A stretch of DNA of 64,000 nucleotides from Chlamydoabsidia padenii (lineage: Eukaryota; Mucoromycota; Mucoromycetes; Mucorales; Cunninghamellaceae), in NCBI GenBank assembly GCA_025330725.1, contig JAIWND010000001.1, positions 1,302,001 to 1,366,000 on the forward strand. The letters are read 5' to 3'. Positions 1-11,979 of the stretch are shown one piece after another (position 1 is the stretch's first letter; every line of letters begins with the position of its first letter). The translations under genes were made by a program, and so were the position numbers. The notes under the pieces are model-generated. The model was not told where the DNA came from, ran no database searches, and was given only the letters and a program-made list of their open reading frames with translations.

Positions 1-3000
1 GAAAATTCGGAAACGACAATCATCACACAGTGGCAGCGGATTATCGCAGCCCATGTCACCATGCTCTTCTAACTCTTCCTTCTCCTTCCGGCACAGCGCC
101 ACACCTTCTACTGTATCAACCATCCTCTACGAAAACAGCGGGTTTTATGGCTCGGCTTCCTCGGCGGACGATACTGAATCTATGGTGGACCGAGAAATCA
201 TACGTCTGGCGCGGGAAGAATTGCAACAACAATTGGACGTACAAAAGGTCAAATATGAAAAACGGATCCAGCGTCTCTCTTGTTTATACCCTGTAGCAAC
301 AACAAAATCAACCACCTCATCCATAGCCTCACTACCTTTGTCATCCATCGAATACTCGGCCGAAGAAATGTTGATATTGGATAAAGTCATGCATCATTGG
401 CAAGATCAACGCTATGTCCACTTGGCGGAAACTCTGTTGATGAATGGCATCACTCTGTATGAAGCCAATGCTCTTTCTCGACAACTCGACAAGAAAATCA
501 CCTACCAAATGATCATCATCCACAACACTCATGCATCCGGATCTGCTTTTGAAGACAATCTCTTTTTGGCATCAAGAATAGATAAGACGCTGCTTTTATC
601 AAGGAAACCCTGTGTTGGTGTGCGCGTGATTGACTCCAAGCATCATTGCACGTATCTTTGGTCGTTGGATCGATTAAAAACAAGACTACGATATATGCAA
701 GGAATACGATTTGTCACTGATCAGACTCATCATCTGGTGGCAAATGGCGACGGCAGTACTAACAATTCTTCTAGCGACAAGAAGATAATGAATGGTGATG
801 GCGACAATGGCGACGAATTGGATTTATTTTACGACAGTCATCCTCCTCGATTTACCTTGATTGGCATGGCAAAAATGCCATTACGACATTTAGCTTTACA
901 TGTGCCGATTGAACGCACTTTGGATGTCTTTTGTCAAAGTACATGCTGTGTGGTTGGCCAGCTTACTGTATTGATTGCACCTATAGCTCGGTCAAAAGAA
1001 CGACAACTCCATGGCAGTACCAGCAGCACCAGTATCAGCGAAACCATCAATGACAACAACATGCCTGTACCAACATCTTCCTCAAGTCAACGCACAGTAA
1101 CAGCTGATTCCATCAAATTACAACACGATGCTTTACAGGTAGGACAGCGTTTGGTCTTTGAAATACGGGTGGGGACTCTCTCTGGGGTGAACGAAGCCGA
1201 CTATTCCGATATACATGCCCAATTCCAACTGGATTCGTTTAATGACACTGAACAACAAGGTGACGATGATCAGATCTACACTACTTCTTGCATCAATGAA
1301 TTCGACGAATCATCCAGTATCGATTTTAGATACAGTAAAGCATTCTCTATGGTGGTGACTGACAATATGCTTGCGGCTATTCAACGTGATGATTTGACAT
1401 TTGAAATCTATGGACAACCCAAGGCGGCCTATTTGAAAACTCTCCAGCAGGATGAACAACTACCTTGCATGAATGATCACCAGCAGCAGCAACTACCCTC
1501 GGTGGAGAAAAAACACAATGTGTATGCTTGGGTGGAAATATGTGAACTCGCACAGATCTCTGGTGAATATACTCCGGTACAAGTCTATAAACCGGTGACG
1601 ACTCGAATGAAATCAAGACTGGACGCGAATGCAGACGAAGCAATCATGACCACACCCACTTCTCCTTCAACATTGTCTCATTTGGCAGCTAATCATCCAC
1701 AGGGCACATTTATATTACGACAAGGACAGCAACGGCGGATCATACTGACACTTCGGCATGATTGGGTCTTACCCTCTTCGACTGACAATGACGATAATAG
1801 TGGTGATGGACTTTTTTTGGATGGCATGGATGGGCTAGTACTATGGATTGGTACTATTCGATGTCGATCACTTGGCGAAACTGTTTCACCAGCCACAACA
1901 ACACCTGCTCAAGACCTCTCTATTCCTCTTAGTGTAATCAGCAATACCAAGGACACACTGGTTCTTCAAGGGGCGTGGGATAGTTCTCTGCATAACTCTC
2001 TCTTGCTGAATCGACTGACCGATCCTGGCCATACAGTTGATCTGACCATCAAATGGGTATTCCACGGGGCGCCATTCCAAATGGATCTTGGTGTGCAAAT
2101 CACATCGGGTACTCTCTCCAACGGTCCTGGTCTTGTCAAACGGCAGTCCTTACTCCGAAACATCTTCACCTCCTCTTCCACTAAATCGCGAAACAACTAC
2201 AACAAGAAACGGACAAGTAAAGATTCGACAAACGACATGGAAGAAGAACAGCACGAAGAAGAGGATGGTGTGGATGATGACCCTGTACGACAAGACAAAA
2301 AGAAGACATCAGTGATCGGGATCTATCGGGTATGGGAACGACCAAGAAGACTGACCTCCTATTTTATCCATCAACAAACCAATACTGAACATTACGAATG
2401 GCAACAACGTCAAATGGAGAAAATCAAGACCTATGATCAAGCACGTCGCGCGATGATGACCAAATTGGAGGTGGCTAATACGAGGTACACTTTAGCTTTA
2501 TGGGATCTTTTACAACACCGACACATGTCTCGAGGGCGCCGATTCTCGGTATTAATGGACAACACCAAGGATCAACCCGATGAACAACAACAACAACAAG
2601 AACAACAGCAGCAGATACCTCAACAGCGACTCGTCGATTGTGAAGATCGACTACATACGATTGTACAACAATGGATGGACTCGAAACACCAAGAAAGTAC
2701 AGGATTACAATTGATCAATGCTTTTGGATCACCTGATCAGCCACCTTCTTCACCTATCGCTAATATCAACATGAACACACCACTCTACGATATCCATCAA
2801 ATTGCCTTAAGGTAATTAAAGGGATTGGCACAAGAAAGAAAAAAGTAGGGGCATCTAATCAAGTGTGTGTGTGTGTGTGTTTTTGTAGTGATGAACAACC
2901 TGGCAAGAATGGATTTTTAATGCTTCAACAATACGGTTACATGAAGATCCGTAAACTGGAAAATGACAATGATACCACTGAAAAGGTATCCAGATGGACT

Positions 3001-3375
3001 AAACGATGGTTTTTACTGAAAAGGTAGTAGGGAAAAACAAAACCCCAAGGACAAACTGAATGATTGACTAATCAATTATACAAATGAATTTAGACCTTAT
3101 CTTTTGATATATGCAAATGATCTTGAAACAAACGAACTTGATATCTTGAACATACAAGCTGTTCGAGTAAACCCACCTGTTAATGTAAGTCAAAAACACT
3201 ATTATGCTTCTCCCAAAAGAAATGACATATTCAACTCTCTCTCTTTTTTTTATTTTTATTTTTTTTTTACTAGGATCTTGTGAATACTTTTACTATTTAT
3301 ACCACCATCAATACATATCAATGTCAAACAGCAAACCAAAGTGAAATGAAGGAATGGGTGGCCTCCATGATATAG
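1..3375 (+). CDS. Kinesin-3 (KIF1/Unc-104-like) heavy chain, C-terminal part
   Basis: Reading frame 2 is open from the window edge, so the 5' end with the motor and FHA domains lies upstream. Exons are <2-2811, 2889-3023, 3094-3184 and 3274-3375 (stop TAG); the three introns are GT-AG, the first carrying a (GT)n tract. The 1045 visible residues include a coiled-coil start, a region matching the kinesin-3 DUF3694 block (FTLIGMAKMPLRHL followed by a GQLTVLIAP strand), Q-rich and acidic linkers, and a C-terminal PH domain split over the last three exons (KNGFLMLQQYGYMKIRK, WTKRWFLLKR, terminal EWVASM helix). Kinesin-3 motors move endosomes and vesicle precursors toward microtubule plus ends, and the PH domain binds phosphoinositides on cargo. 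Family assignment is firm from the DUF3694 plus PH order; orthology to Unc104 within the family is inferred. Confidence 0.85.
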
Positions 3376-3972
3376 ATCTTACTACTCGACTGCTATTTAT
3401 TTGTTCATCTCCCTTTTGTATATGCACATCTCTTTTTAGTTTATATATACACATATTCTATTATATCATACATTGTTTTTTTATACATTATAACTATCTT
3501 TTAATAAAAAACGTGCAAAGTCTTTGTATGCTCATTATGCTTTTGTCTTGCTTGTCAACCATGTAAATCCATACCTAGATATGTATGATATCATATTATG
3601 TTGAAACCCGATTACGTCCCTTTCGTTTAAAAAGTAAATTCATGCAAATTAACTCGGGAAATAAAAGCCATCTGACGACATTTTTTTCTCTCTCTCTCTC
3701 TCCCCTTGTGCTGCGACATCATATCATATATAAAGACAGTACAACAACAATAAATCCTTCCACCATTGTTTGTTTTTGGTTTAACCTGTGAATGGGGTAT
3801 GTAGATCATTGGGGGAGGATGTCTAGAAAAGGAGAATGTTTTTTGTATTACCCATTTTCACACCCCGCCGCAGGAAGCGGAAGTTAAAAAAGAGCGATTC
3901 CCTTTATATTTCCTCTCTCTCTCTCTCTCTATTTCTTCTTTCCTTTCTTCCACATTTTTATATATCTTTATT
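3376..3972. other. Intergenic, kinesin 3' end to kinase 5' end
   Basis: No gene is seen. The left part carries an AATAAA-like signal near 3500 that could serve the kinesin transcript. CT-rich tracts near 3690 and 3915, and a CCCCGCC patch at 3862-3869, lie upstream of the kinase start. Confidence 0.5.
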
Positions 3973-4720
3973 ATGGTTTCCATTAATACATTTCTTTTTG
4001 ATGATGCATCGTCTCATCCAGCTACTGCAATGCCATCCACTAGGAATGTAGATCCCTCTTTGGCCAAAAGTAAAATGAACAATAACAAAAGATGATACCA
4101 TCGGTTAAATTATTAATGTATTTTATTATAGCTTCGATGACCAAACATGATTTTAAGATCATCAAACCGTTAGCCAAAGGACAATATGGAAAGGTAAATC
4201 CCCTCCCGCAAAAAAAAAAGACAACCCCCTCCACTCTATTTTATAGAAGAAAAAAGCTAAATGGAAAAAAAAATCATAAATAAAGGTTTATCTCGTCAAA
4301 AGTCTAGTGAACCAACAAGTCTACTGCATGAAGATCCAAAACAAATTAGACCTCCGACATGCCATCGACAGGGTCAATGTGGAACAAGAACACCTTATTC
4401 TCATGCATCAACACCCCAGTCTGCCTCAACTCTACGCCTACTTTGAAGATGACAATAATCATTACTTGGTTATGGAATATTTAGGTGGTGGTGATCTCTT
4501 TAGTCTATTGGATCGTCAGCCCAACTTGCGTTTAACCGAAGATCAAGCTCGGTTTTATATGGCCGAGATGGTTTTGGCATGTCAAGCATTGCATCAATTG
4601 GGATACCTTCATCGGGATATCAAACCACAGAATATCTTGTTGGATACTCGGGGGCATGTTCGGTTGGCTGATTTTGGGTCCAGTCTTGCACTCTCTACAA
4701 AGGTAAACCAGAAAAAGGAT

Positions 4721-4767
<47 letters not shown>

Positions 4768-5448
4768 TACTTGTTTAATGTAGAGCACCCTACCTGTAGG
4801 TACATGTGATTATGTGGCACCTGAAATTCTCCTCTCTACACAAGGTGATGGTACCTATGGCACCGAAGTCGATTGTTGGTCTCTAGGCATCTGTCTTTAT
4901 GAAATGTTACAAGAAATGCCGCCTTTTTATAGCAATCTCGGTGAAAACGACACATATCGAAAGATCTTATTTCATCAAGGTTCGGTTGATTTTGATCCAT
5001 CGATACCCATCTCCCATCATGCAAAGGATGTAATCAATAGGTAAAAACAGTTGGAAAATAAAATCATTCATGCAATATATTGAAGCCCCGCTTTTTCTCA
5101 AACCCCGCTAGGCTGCTGGCAAAACGGACCGAGCGCATGGATCTCGACCAGATCAAGACACATCCCTTCTTTGATGGAATAGATTGGAATAAAATAGCTA
5201 AAAGTAAGTGGCGAATGGGATAGAAAGAGGGGGAAAACTCACTTTTTCTTTTTTTTTTTTTTTGGTTAGGTACGCCACCGTTTTGCCCTGTACTCACAAG
5301 TGTGGATGACACTTCTAATTTCTCGGTACCCCTGGATGAATTGCCATCCGTTCCCGATTGGGATCATTTTGAAAATGTCAAATCTTACACAAGTCTTCTT
5401 ACCCCACCATTATCTCCTATTTTTGATATGAAAAAGTGTGTGATTTGA
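3973..5448 (+). CDS. AGC-family Ser/Thr kinase, DMPK/MRCK-like, compact
   Basis: Exons are 3973-4069, 4132-4193, 4286-4702, 4784-5040, 5112-5203 and 5270-5448, giving 367 residues; all introns are GT-AG. The kinase core is complete: glycine loop KGQYGKV, ATP lysine in VYCMKI, catalytic HRDIKPQN, magnesium loop DFGSS, and a GTCDYVAPE activation segment, ending with the AGC tail WNKI...TPPFCPVLTSVDDTSNF. The DFGSS and GTxDYxxPE spacing is that of the DMPK/MRCK/ROCK branch, which regulates actin and polarity. Unlike animal MRCK or ROCK there is no coiled coil or PH domain after the kinase; the protein stops about 60 residues into the C-tail. The ATG at 3973 was chosen because the frame before it has no splice-compatible extension; 4030 is a second possible start. 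Substrates are unknown. Confidence 0.8.
4724..4764 (+). repeat. Poly(T) tract in kinase intron
   Basis: An uninterrupted run of about 41 T inside intron 4703-4783, extending the usual polypyrimidine tract before the acceptor at 4783. Confidence 0.9.
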
Positions 5449-5693
5449 TCTTTCTCTATCCTGGCTTTACCCTCTGTAGCATCATACCTTGTTTTAGTTT
5501 TAGTGATTTACCCTTTCCCTTTGGTTATTATTTATTTAACATCCTATTTTATCTTTTAATAAACATGGCTTCAATCAAACTGCTTGATTCAAAAAAAAAA
5601 AAAGGTCCCGTATGTAGATTATATATAGTTCTTTATTAAGGACAAATGATGATAAATATATGCTAAACTAAATTTATTCTATTCTATCAGTCA

Positions 5694-7901
5694 TTAATTA
5701 CATAAAGCATTCATCAAGATTTGATTTTCCAAATGAATCACATCAGCTTGAGCATGATTGGCACCACATGTCGATCCTTCGCGTTTTTCGTCCCACGTCC
5801 TGGCTTCCCCCAGTATGGTGACATCCCACACCATCAAGTCATCGAATTCAGATTGGAAGAGTTGCCTTGCTGCCTGATCAAACAACTTCATACGAGCCGT
5901 GTTTGATTTCCGATGTCGATTGGTTTGATCTACGCGACAACAATAATACTGAGGGGTGCGGTAGATGAGTCGGCCTTGTTGTGTCTTGAGATAATTCACC
6001 AAGGACTGTAAAGCTTGTTGGAATTCGTCAAATTGCATATACGCTATGTCCCAATTAACGAGGGAGACCACCACCAGATCAGCATCGGAAGGAAGTTGGT
6101 CGGTCGAGTTGGTGAAGGTCGCTTCCCATCCTTGATCGTTCATAAATGTCAATCCGTCCCATTTGTAACTACTGACCGGGATACCGTCTTTTTCTCCTTG
6201 TTGATTGTCGTTGTCGTGGTCCCATTCGGTGTCGTGTCCCATATTCCTCGTTTCTTCTTCCGTGTTGCCAAAGACCGTATCCCATCGTCTTGCAGTCGCA
6301 TTAAACCACGCTGGATTCCATGTCGGTTCCCTAAAATCTTCACATTGACAGGCCCGAATTTGATTAGGGTCGCCGAGATATTTCCAAATCCGAGGTGAAT
6401 CAAACATGCCTGTAACCACGGAGTTGTTGTTGTTGTTGTTGTTGCCTCGGTATTGTTCATAGCCCTTGCACCACTGACCATGACTGAGAAAGCTTTTTAT
6501 AGATCGACGCATATTAGAATCACCATAAACATTTAATCCACCAGGAAACCTTTTAGCCAAACATCGATGGAATTGATTATGAGAGAGAGGACGGTACCGA
6601 CATTCAAAAGGTGCCCAGAATTTCCCATGTTTATCCAACCCAGTCACCATTCTTGATGCATCCACCTTGTCACCGAAAGGCCAAGGTAACCACCGGCCAG
6701 GATAATCCCCTTTTCCAGCCTTACAGAGCGGCAAGTCCAAATGATCCAGTACCAGTTGATCCACATCCGTCCTTCTTGTTGTTGTTGATACTGCCACCTG
6801 AGCCCCAGGTTCGATAGGAAGAGAAACAGGATGGTAAGGCTGAACAGGACCCAGATCAGTATTCCAATAAGCATCTTGAAATTCCAGTTTGGCGTCCAAG
6901 ACATAGTCACCAGGATCGAAAAAGACAGCATTGACTTGATAGATATGTAGCCAACCACGTTCATCCATATCTTGTATCATTCGTCTTGACCAATTCGGTA
7001 CACTGTTTTCATGTTCGAACCATTTCTTCTGATAGCCTTCACGTAACACGCGATGACCATCCCATGGTCGCATATCAAATGTGATGGAGGCATTGGTGAC
7101 GAGGTGACGAGCCGATACTTGCATCATATCCCACCAGACCGGTTCGTCCAATCCATTGTCCTGTGTGGAGTAGGGTTGATAGCGATAGTGATAAGGTGTT
7201 GGAGGTTGATTGTTGTTGTTCTTGGTCAATACAGAAGGAGGGATGATGGCACGAACACAGACCGGTTTACCACTGGAGAGAGTCACTTGGTCAGCCACAG
7301 AAGGGTCAAATGGTAGGAGAATAAAAGGACGATCAAGATTAGGTAAAGTGCCATAGGAGCCTTGGTTCATTGTGTCATTCGACTTTAAGATCTGCTTCAC
7401 CAAATGATATAGAATAGGATAAGGCAAAGGCTGATCTTCACATTGATAAGATGGGTGGCCACCTTTAGTTGCATCATTGGTTGTGGTGTTTTGTAACTGG
7501 TGATAATAGTTGGACCATGAGAAGAGAAGAGGCCGCCGACGAGGTATCCATCGATATAACTGATTCAATACAAATGTCAGTAACGTGTTTCCGTATCGTG
7601 TTGAGGAAAGTGTTGTATTTCGTTGTTTGTCGTTACGTTCAATGTTGTTCATCAAATCGTACACCTCGTTTGGGAAGAGTTCGACAAGTGTTGATTCCAC
7701 AGGATACGATCGTTTTAAAGTGTCGTCGTCATAAGTCGCATGGGCATACTCCTTCTCCAAGTGTGGTGAGGAAGAAGTCAATCGTACAGCGTGCCTTGAG
7801 ACAAGTATAAAGTAAAGTATCAGTGTTGTCAGAGTGCCAAATAGTACAATAGTCACCCAGAATTTCTTGACCTTGTTAATGGATCCAGAGTGTGCCAGCA
7901 T
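5694..7901 (-). CDS. Type II membrane PC-esterase / NXPE-like protein
   Basis: Single-exon gene of 735 residues. A short basic N-terminus (INKVKKFW) precedes one membrane segment at about residues 15-34, so the bulk should be lumenal in the Golgi or ER. The C-terminal half has the GDSL/PC-esterase hallmarks: nucleophile block YGDSNMRR at about 460-466 and a terminal D-x-x-H block (ADVIHLEN). The same layout occurs in NXPE proteins and plant TBL O-acetyltransferases, so a role in acyl modification or esterase action on glycans is inferred; the substrate cannot be read. The open frame extends to 7973, but the added residues are hydrophobic AT-rich junk, and ATG 7901 has A at -3 and gives a normal signal anchor. 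A TTNAAATCCCG motif lies about 270 bp upstream. Confidence 0.75.
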   Translation of the reverse strand: MLAHSGSINKVKKFWVTIVLFGTLTTLILYFILVSRHAVRLTSSSPHLEKEYAHATYDDDTLKRSYPVESTLVELFPNEVYDLMNNIERNDKQRNTTLSSTRYGNTLLTFVLNQLYRWIPRRRPLLFSWSNYYHQLQNTTTNDATKGGHPSYQCEDQPLPYPILYHLVKQILKSNDTMNQGSYGTLPNLDRPFILLPFDPSVADQVTLSSGKPVCVRAIIPPSVLTKNNNNQPPTPYHYRYQPYSTQDNGLDEPVWWDMMQVSARHLVTNASITFDMRPWDGHRVLREGYQKKWFEHENSVPNWSRRMIQDMDERGWLHIYQVNAVFFDPGDYVLDAKLEFQDAYWNTDLGPVQPYHPVSLPIEPGAQVAVSTTTRRTDVDQLVLDHLDLPLCKAGKGDYPGRWLPWPFGDKVDASRMVTGLDKHGKFWAPFECRYRPLSHNQFHRCLAKRFPGGLNVYGDSNMRRSIKSFLSHGQWCKGYEQYRGNNNNNNNSVVTGMFDSPRIWKYLGDPNQIRACQCEDFREPTWNPAWFNATARRWDTVFGNTEEETRNMGHDTEWDHDNDNQQGEKDGIPVSSYKWDGLTFMNDQGWEATFTNSTDQLPSDADLVVVSLVNWDIAYMQFDEFQQALQSLVNYLKTQQGRLIYRTPQYYCCRVDQTNRHRKSNTARMKLFDQAARQLFQSEFDDLMVWDVTILGEARTWDEKREGSTCGANHAQADVIHLENQILMNALCN

Positions 7902-8025
7902 TATTGTCAAAAATTCAATACGGGATAAAAAGAGACGAAGGAGTATAAAAGAGTGATGTAAGAATATATACATAAATACAGGAGAGCATATTTGAAGTTT
8001 ATTAATATAATAATGATATCAGAGA

Positions 8026-8095
<70 letters not shown>

Positions 8096-8115
8096 AGAGA
8101 GAGAGAGAGAGAGTG
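8026..8115. repeat. T12-A55-(GA)n simple-sequence tract
   Basis: A run of 12 T is followed directly by about 55 A and then about 11 GA repeats. T next to A can fold back on itself. The length makes it a likely site of replication slippage and of assembly error. Confidence 0.85.
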
Positions 8116-8174
8116 AAGAGAAAGAATAAACAGACAAAAAAAAAGTGGCAACCCTTTTTTAGAGGGGCAACATA

Positions 8175-8185
8175 TTGAAATCCCG
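8175..8185 (+). promoter_or_regulatory. TTNAAATCCCG motif copy
   Basis: Exact match extended by CC, about 275 bp upstream of the esterase ATG (7901, minus strand). See the finding on the recurrent motif. Confidence 0.4.
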
Positions 8186-8227
8186 CCAGTCTTTTTTTTT
8201 TTTTTCATTTCCACATATCCTATCCTT

Positions 8228-9152
<925 letters not shown>

Positions 9153-10029
9153 TTTCAATCTGGTAGGCAGAAAAAAGATAAATAATAAAAGATAAAAGAT
9201 AAAATAAAGGGAGGGAGGGAGGGAGTAAAGGAAAAAATTGAAAGAGAAGGGAAATTTCAAAGCAAAGGGGAATTTGCGGGCGCTTATCCCGACCGGAAAA
9301 TACAAGCCTTCCATAGAGAATCAAGAGACACATTTTGAATTGATTAGTTCAAAGATACAAAGTGTAGTTGTTTTGATTACCTACCATAATGGTAAATGAC
9401 ATGAATGAATATCAACATTTTTATCAATACTCTTTCATATCCCGAAATTCATGCAAACGACCTTGATACCTTTTTGTCATCCCAAATCGACTTTTGTCTA
9501 TATAGATGGATATAGTGATTACGGGTGGCTACAGGTCAATACAGCAATGTTGTAATTTATATAGATCCGATACTGTACCACAAAGGCGTACATATAAACA
9601 ATGGTGACACCAATGGATACATTGCCATACAGGTCAATGCAGGTGGTAAAGATAGTAGCAATACATACAGACAGTAGAAACGCTATAGTACACATATAAA
9701 TCAATAAAAGACACCCAGATAAAATAAAGGCATTTATATATACAACAATACATATAGATGAATAGAAGACATATAGACAAAATCAAGACATGCAGGTGGA
9801 GTGAAGACATATATGGAAATGAGAAGTCCAGCAAAAAACCGTATAATATAATTGGGTAATTAGCAGTACGTCAAAAGTTTATTAGTCCTGTCAAGTTATA
9901 AGACAGTAAAGGGTAGTGAATAAGATACGTAGTTGATTTAATAAGATTATGTAGATATTTATAATAGAAGGTCTATGGGGAGATAAGGGATGATAACCAA
10001 CACAATATGACAATATAATCAACACTACT
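9153..10029. other. AT-rich intergenic stretch
   Basis: Nothing recognisable as a gene. It holds the FAM72 promoter side, a GGGA-repeat patch near 9210-9225 and, from about 9500 to 9830, AT-rich sequence with recurring near-identical ATACATATAGA and AGACATATAGACA units. Confidence 0.5.
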
Positions 10030-10410
10030 GTAAAAATATAAAAGAAGCCAGTTCACCAATTGCCATTTTATCTTTCTTGATAAGCTTGAGTTCGACAACA
10101 GCCGCCATAACAGGATTTGAGTCTTCGTTATACTGATGTAAAGATTTGCTTCACAGAGCTACCCAGTCCTTCTTGATAGTACCTTGTAGCCGAGTATACC
10201 AACTAGAAGCTTGACCTTCCAACACAGCTTGTACTTCTTCCACCATTTCCACATGAGTGTAGCCAAAGAATTCCGCCAAAGATTCGCATCTTGCCATCCA
10301 TTATTGTGCTTCCGTTGCAAAAGTTGGAAATCTGGTCCGTCGTCGTCGTTCCAAGTAGGTGTTGGAGAAGATCTCGTCCTTCACGTCGTTCCCTGCCACA
10401 TTAAATAAAC
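10030..10410 (-). pseudogene. Degenerate Gag-like (Ty3-type) relic
   Basis: Reading the minus strand in one frame gives a run that matches the retrotransposon Gag layout: FPTFATEA, then WMARCESLAEFFGY, EVQAVLEGQASSWYTRL, IKKDW, and AAVVELKLIKKDKM. In Ty3-type Gag this is the P-F-G...W...L-x-G-x-A-x-x-WY...W pattern. The frame is broken by a TAA after TEAQ and a TGA after DWVAL, and no protease, reverse transcriptase or LTR is seen nearby. It could be a dead element or a formerly host-adopted gag gene. Confidence 0.45.
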
Positions 10411-10701
10411 CAAGTATGAAACAACCAACAGAAAGAAAAAACCTACAACCAGAAGAAATGTGATTAATAACCTTGACTTTTCTTGTTTTTTCTTCTTCTT
10501 TACTTACTGAGTACCAGAAGCAAAGAGAGACCACGAAACACCAGAGATAACAATCAAGAAAGAAAGCCGAACCATAATACATGAAGACAAACCTGCAATA
10601 AGAGCAAGAAATATGATTAGTAACAGTGTCTTTTGTTGTTGTTTTTTCCTTTACTTACAATAACGTTCCCATAAACATTGTGCATCATGATCCATCCCCA
10701 T
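10301..10701 (-). CDS. Tentative small two-membrane-segment protein
   Basis: Three exons, 10701-10659, 10592-10508 and 10442-10301, join in frame into 89 residues. Both introns are textbook: GTAAGT donors, TACTAATC and TTATTAATC branch sites, CAG/TAG acceptors. The product has two hydrophobic stretches (LSFLIVISGVSWSLFASG and FFLSVGCFILGLFNVAG), then an Arg-rich segment, and ends at the TAA that interrupts the Gag-like frame, so it overlaps that relic in the same frame. It may be the remnant 5' part of a longer gene rather than a functional one. No known family recognised. Confidence 0.25.
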
Positions 10702-11305
10702 GAATCAAATGGAGCGCCGTAACTGGTGGCGAATGCAACAAGCCCGAGAATAGGTAGATCCGCAATAATGCTTCAACATACCAGACATCCCCCGCTTTAC
10801 CAGCACAACCCATTCGCTAGCAGATCCAGGTATGGAACAAGACACGATGTCGCCTACGTCCTGCCACGGTAAAAAGGCTAAGCCTAATCACTATTCTACA
10901 CAAAGGTAGCCACCTCGCAAAATCTGCCAACTTATCCATTTGATTACTAACAGGAGACTTTACATATCAGAGACCAAGAGGGAGCATAAACCTAGTGTAA
11001 ATAATTAGCAATTCAGTTGGAGTATGAAACAGTAACAACTTTGGCAGATTATCTTTCAAGATGCATTGACTTACCTTTATGACCAGAATCACAATAAGAG
11101 GGAGGAAGCCATGAGATTACATCTACTACAAAACAGGTTTTTCATATAGACAGCCATTAGGTGATTAATGGATTACTTTTGTGTGTGAATTAATCCATCT
11201 CGTTTTCATGGCCAGCAATAGGAATGAGTGCGGGGGGACAACTTGTCTGTCAAGCACAGGTTCTTGGAGGGGGATTGTTTAAAGGGGAGGTTTTTGTATA
11301 GGGGA

Positions 11306-11340
<35 letters not shown>

Positions 11341-11979
11341 AAAGAGAAGGAAAGAAAGAAGAGAAGAAGGGGAGGGGGAAAAAAAGAAAAGGACCCTTGT
11401 CGGAATTAAAAAATATTAAAACTTATGGATCGAATCATCGCCTTCCAATGTGCATGATGAAATCGATTTTCAATCCCCGGGATGACAGAATGACCTTCTT
11501 TGGCTAAAACTATCATATAAAGAACCTTCTCTTGTTAAAAATAGATAGGTTAGATGATGGCTATTTGAGAGACAGTAGTAAACTTTTTGGTGACACTTAC
11601 AGGGTGGAAACATGGGAGTTGTAAATTCAACCCCCACCTTTTATGAATTTAAATCCCGCCTTATCACTTTGTTGTGTTATCATTGTAACAAAAACATCAT
11701 GACAAGTCTGAAAAAAGAAATCAACCTTCTCCTATATTGATGCATGTATTATAAAAGGCATTTTAATGGAATGATATGGATTATACTCAACTCAATGGTT
11801 TAGATCGTTGAAAAGTTGATAATAGATCACTGATTTGGAAATTCAGCCAACCAGATGATCAGATTACAAAAGTTTTTTTATCAGATTTCGTTAGTCACAC
11901 CGATAAATAGATCTGATAATCAACCCCTCTCCCTTTTTTTCTTCTTCTTTCATTCTTTACTTAACTTACCCTCAACAAT
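10702..11979. other. Gene-poor stretch before heme oxygenase
   Basis: No intact gene. The minus strand shows scattered exon-like pieces with GTAAG and TAG edges (around 10870-11090) but stops in all frames, consistent with decay. A 28-nt poly(A) run lies at 11311-11338 followed by GA-rich sequence. A TTNAAATCCCG motif at 11648 and CT-rich sequence just before 11980 belong to the heme oxygenase promoter side. Confidence 0.45.
11648..11658 (+). promoter_or_regulatory. TTNAAATCCCG motif copy
   Basis: Exact match extended by CC, about 330 bp upstream of the heme oxygenase ATG and in the same orientation. Confidence 0.4.

Larger units (their letters stand above)
7902..8227. other. Intergenic, esterase promoter and FAM72 3' side
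   Basis: Besides the T/A/GA tract and the motif listed separately, no gene is seen. It lies between the start of the esterase gene and the stop of FAM72, so it must hold the esterase promoter and the FAM72 transcript end. Confidence 0.5.

Noticed and set aside
5081..5109. Two CCCCGC patches in the kinase intron as promoter motifs
   Set aside because: They lack the AAAT flank and lie within an intron near its acceptor; kept out of the motif count.
7902..7973. N-terminal extension of the esterase
   Set aside because: Adds 24 AT-rich hydrophobic residues ahead of the basic anchor start; ATG 7901 has a better context.
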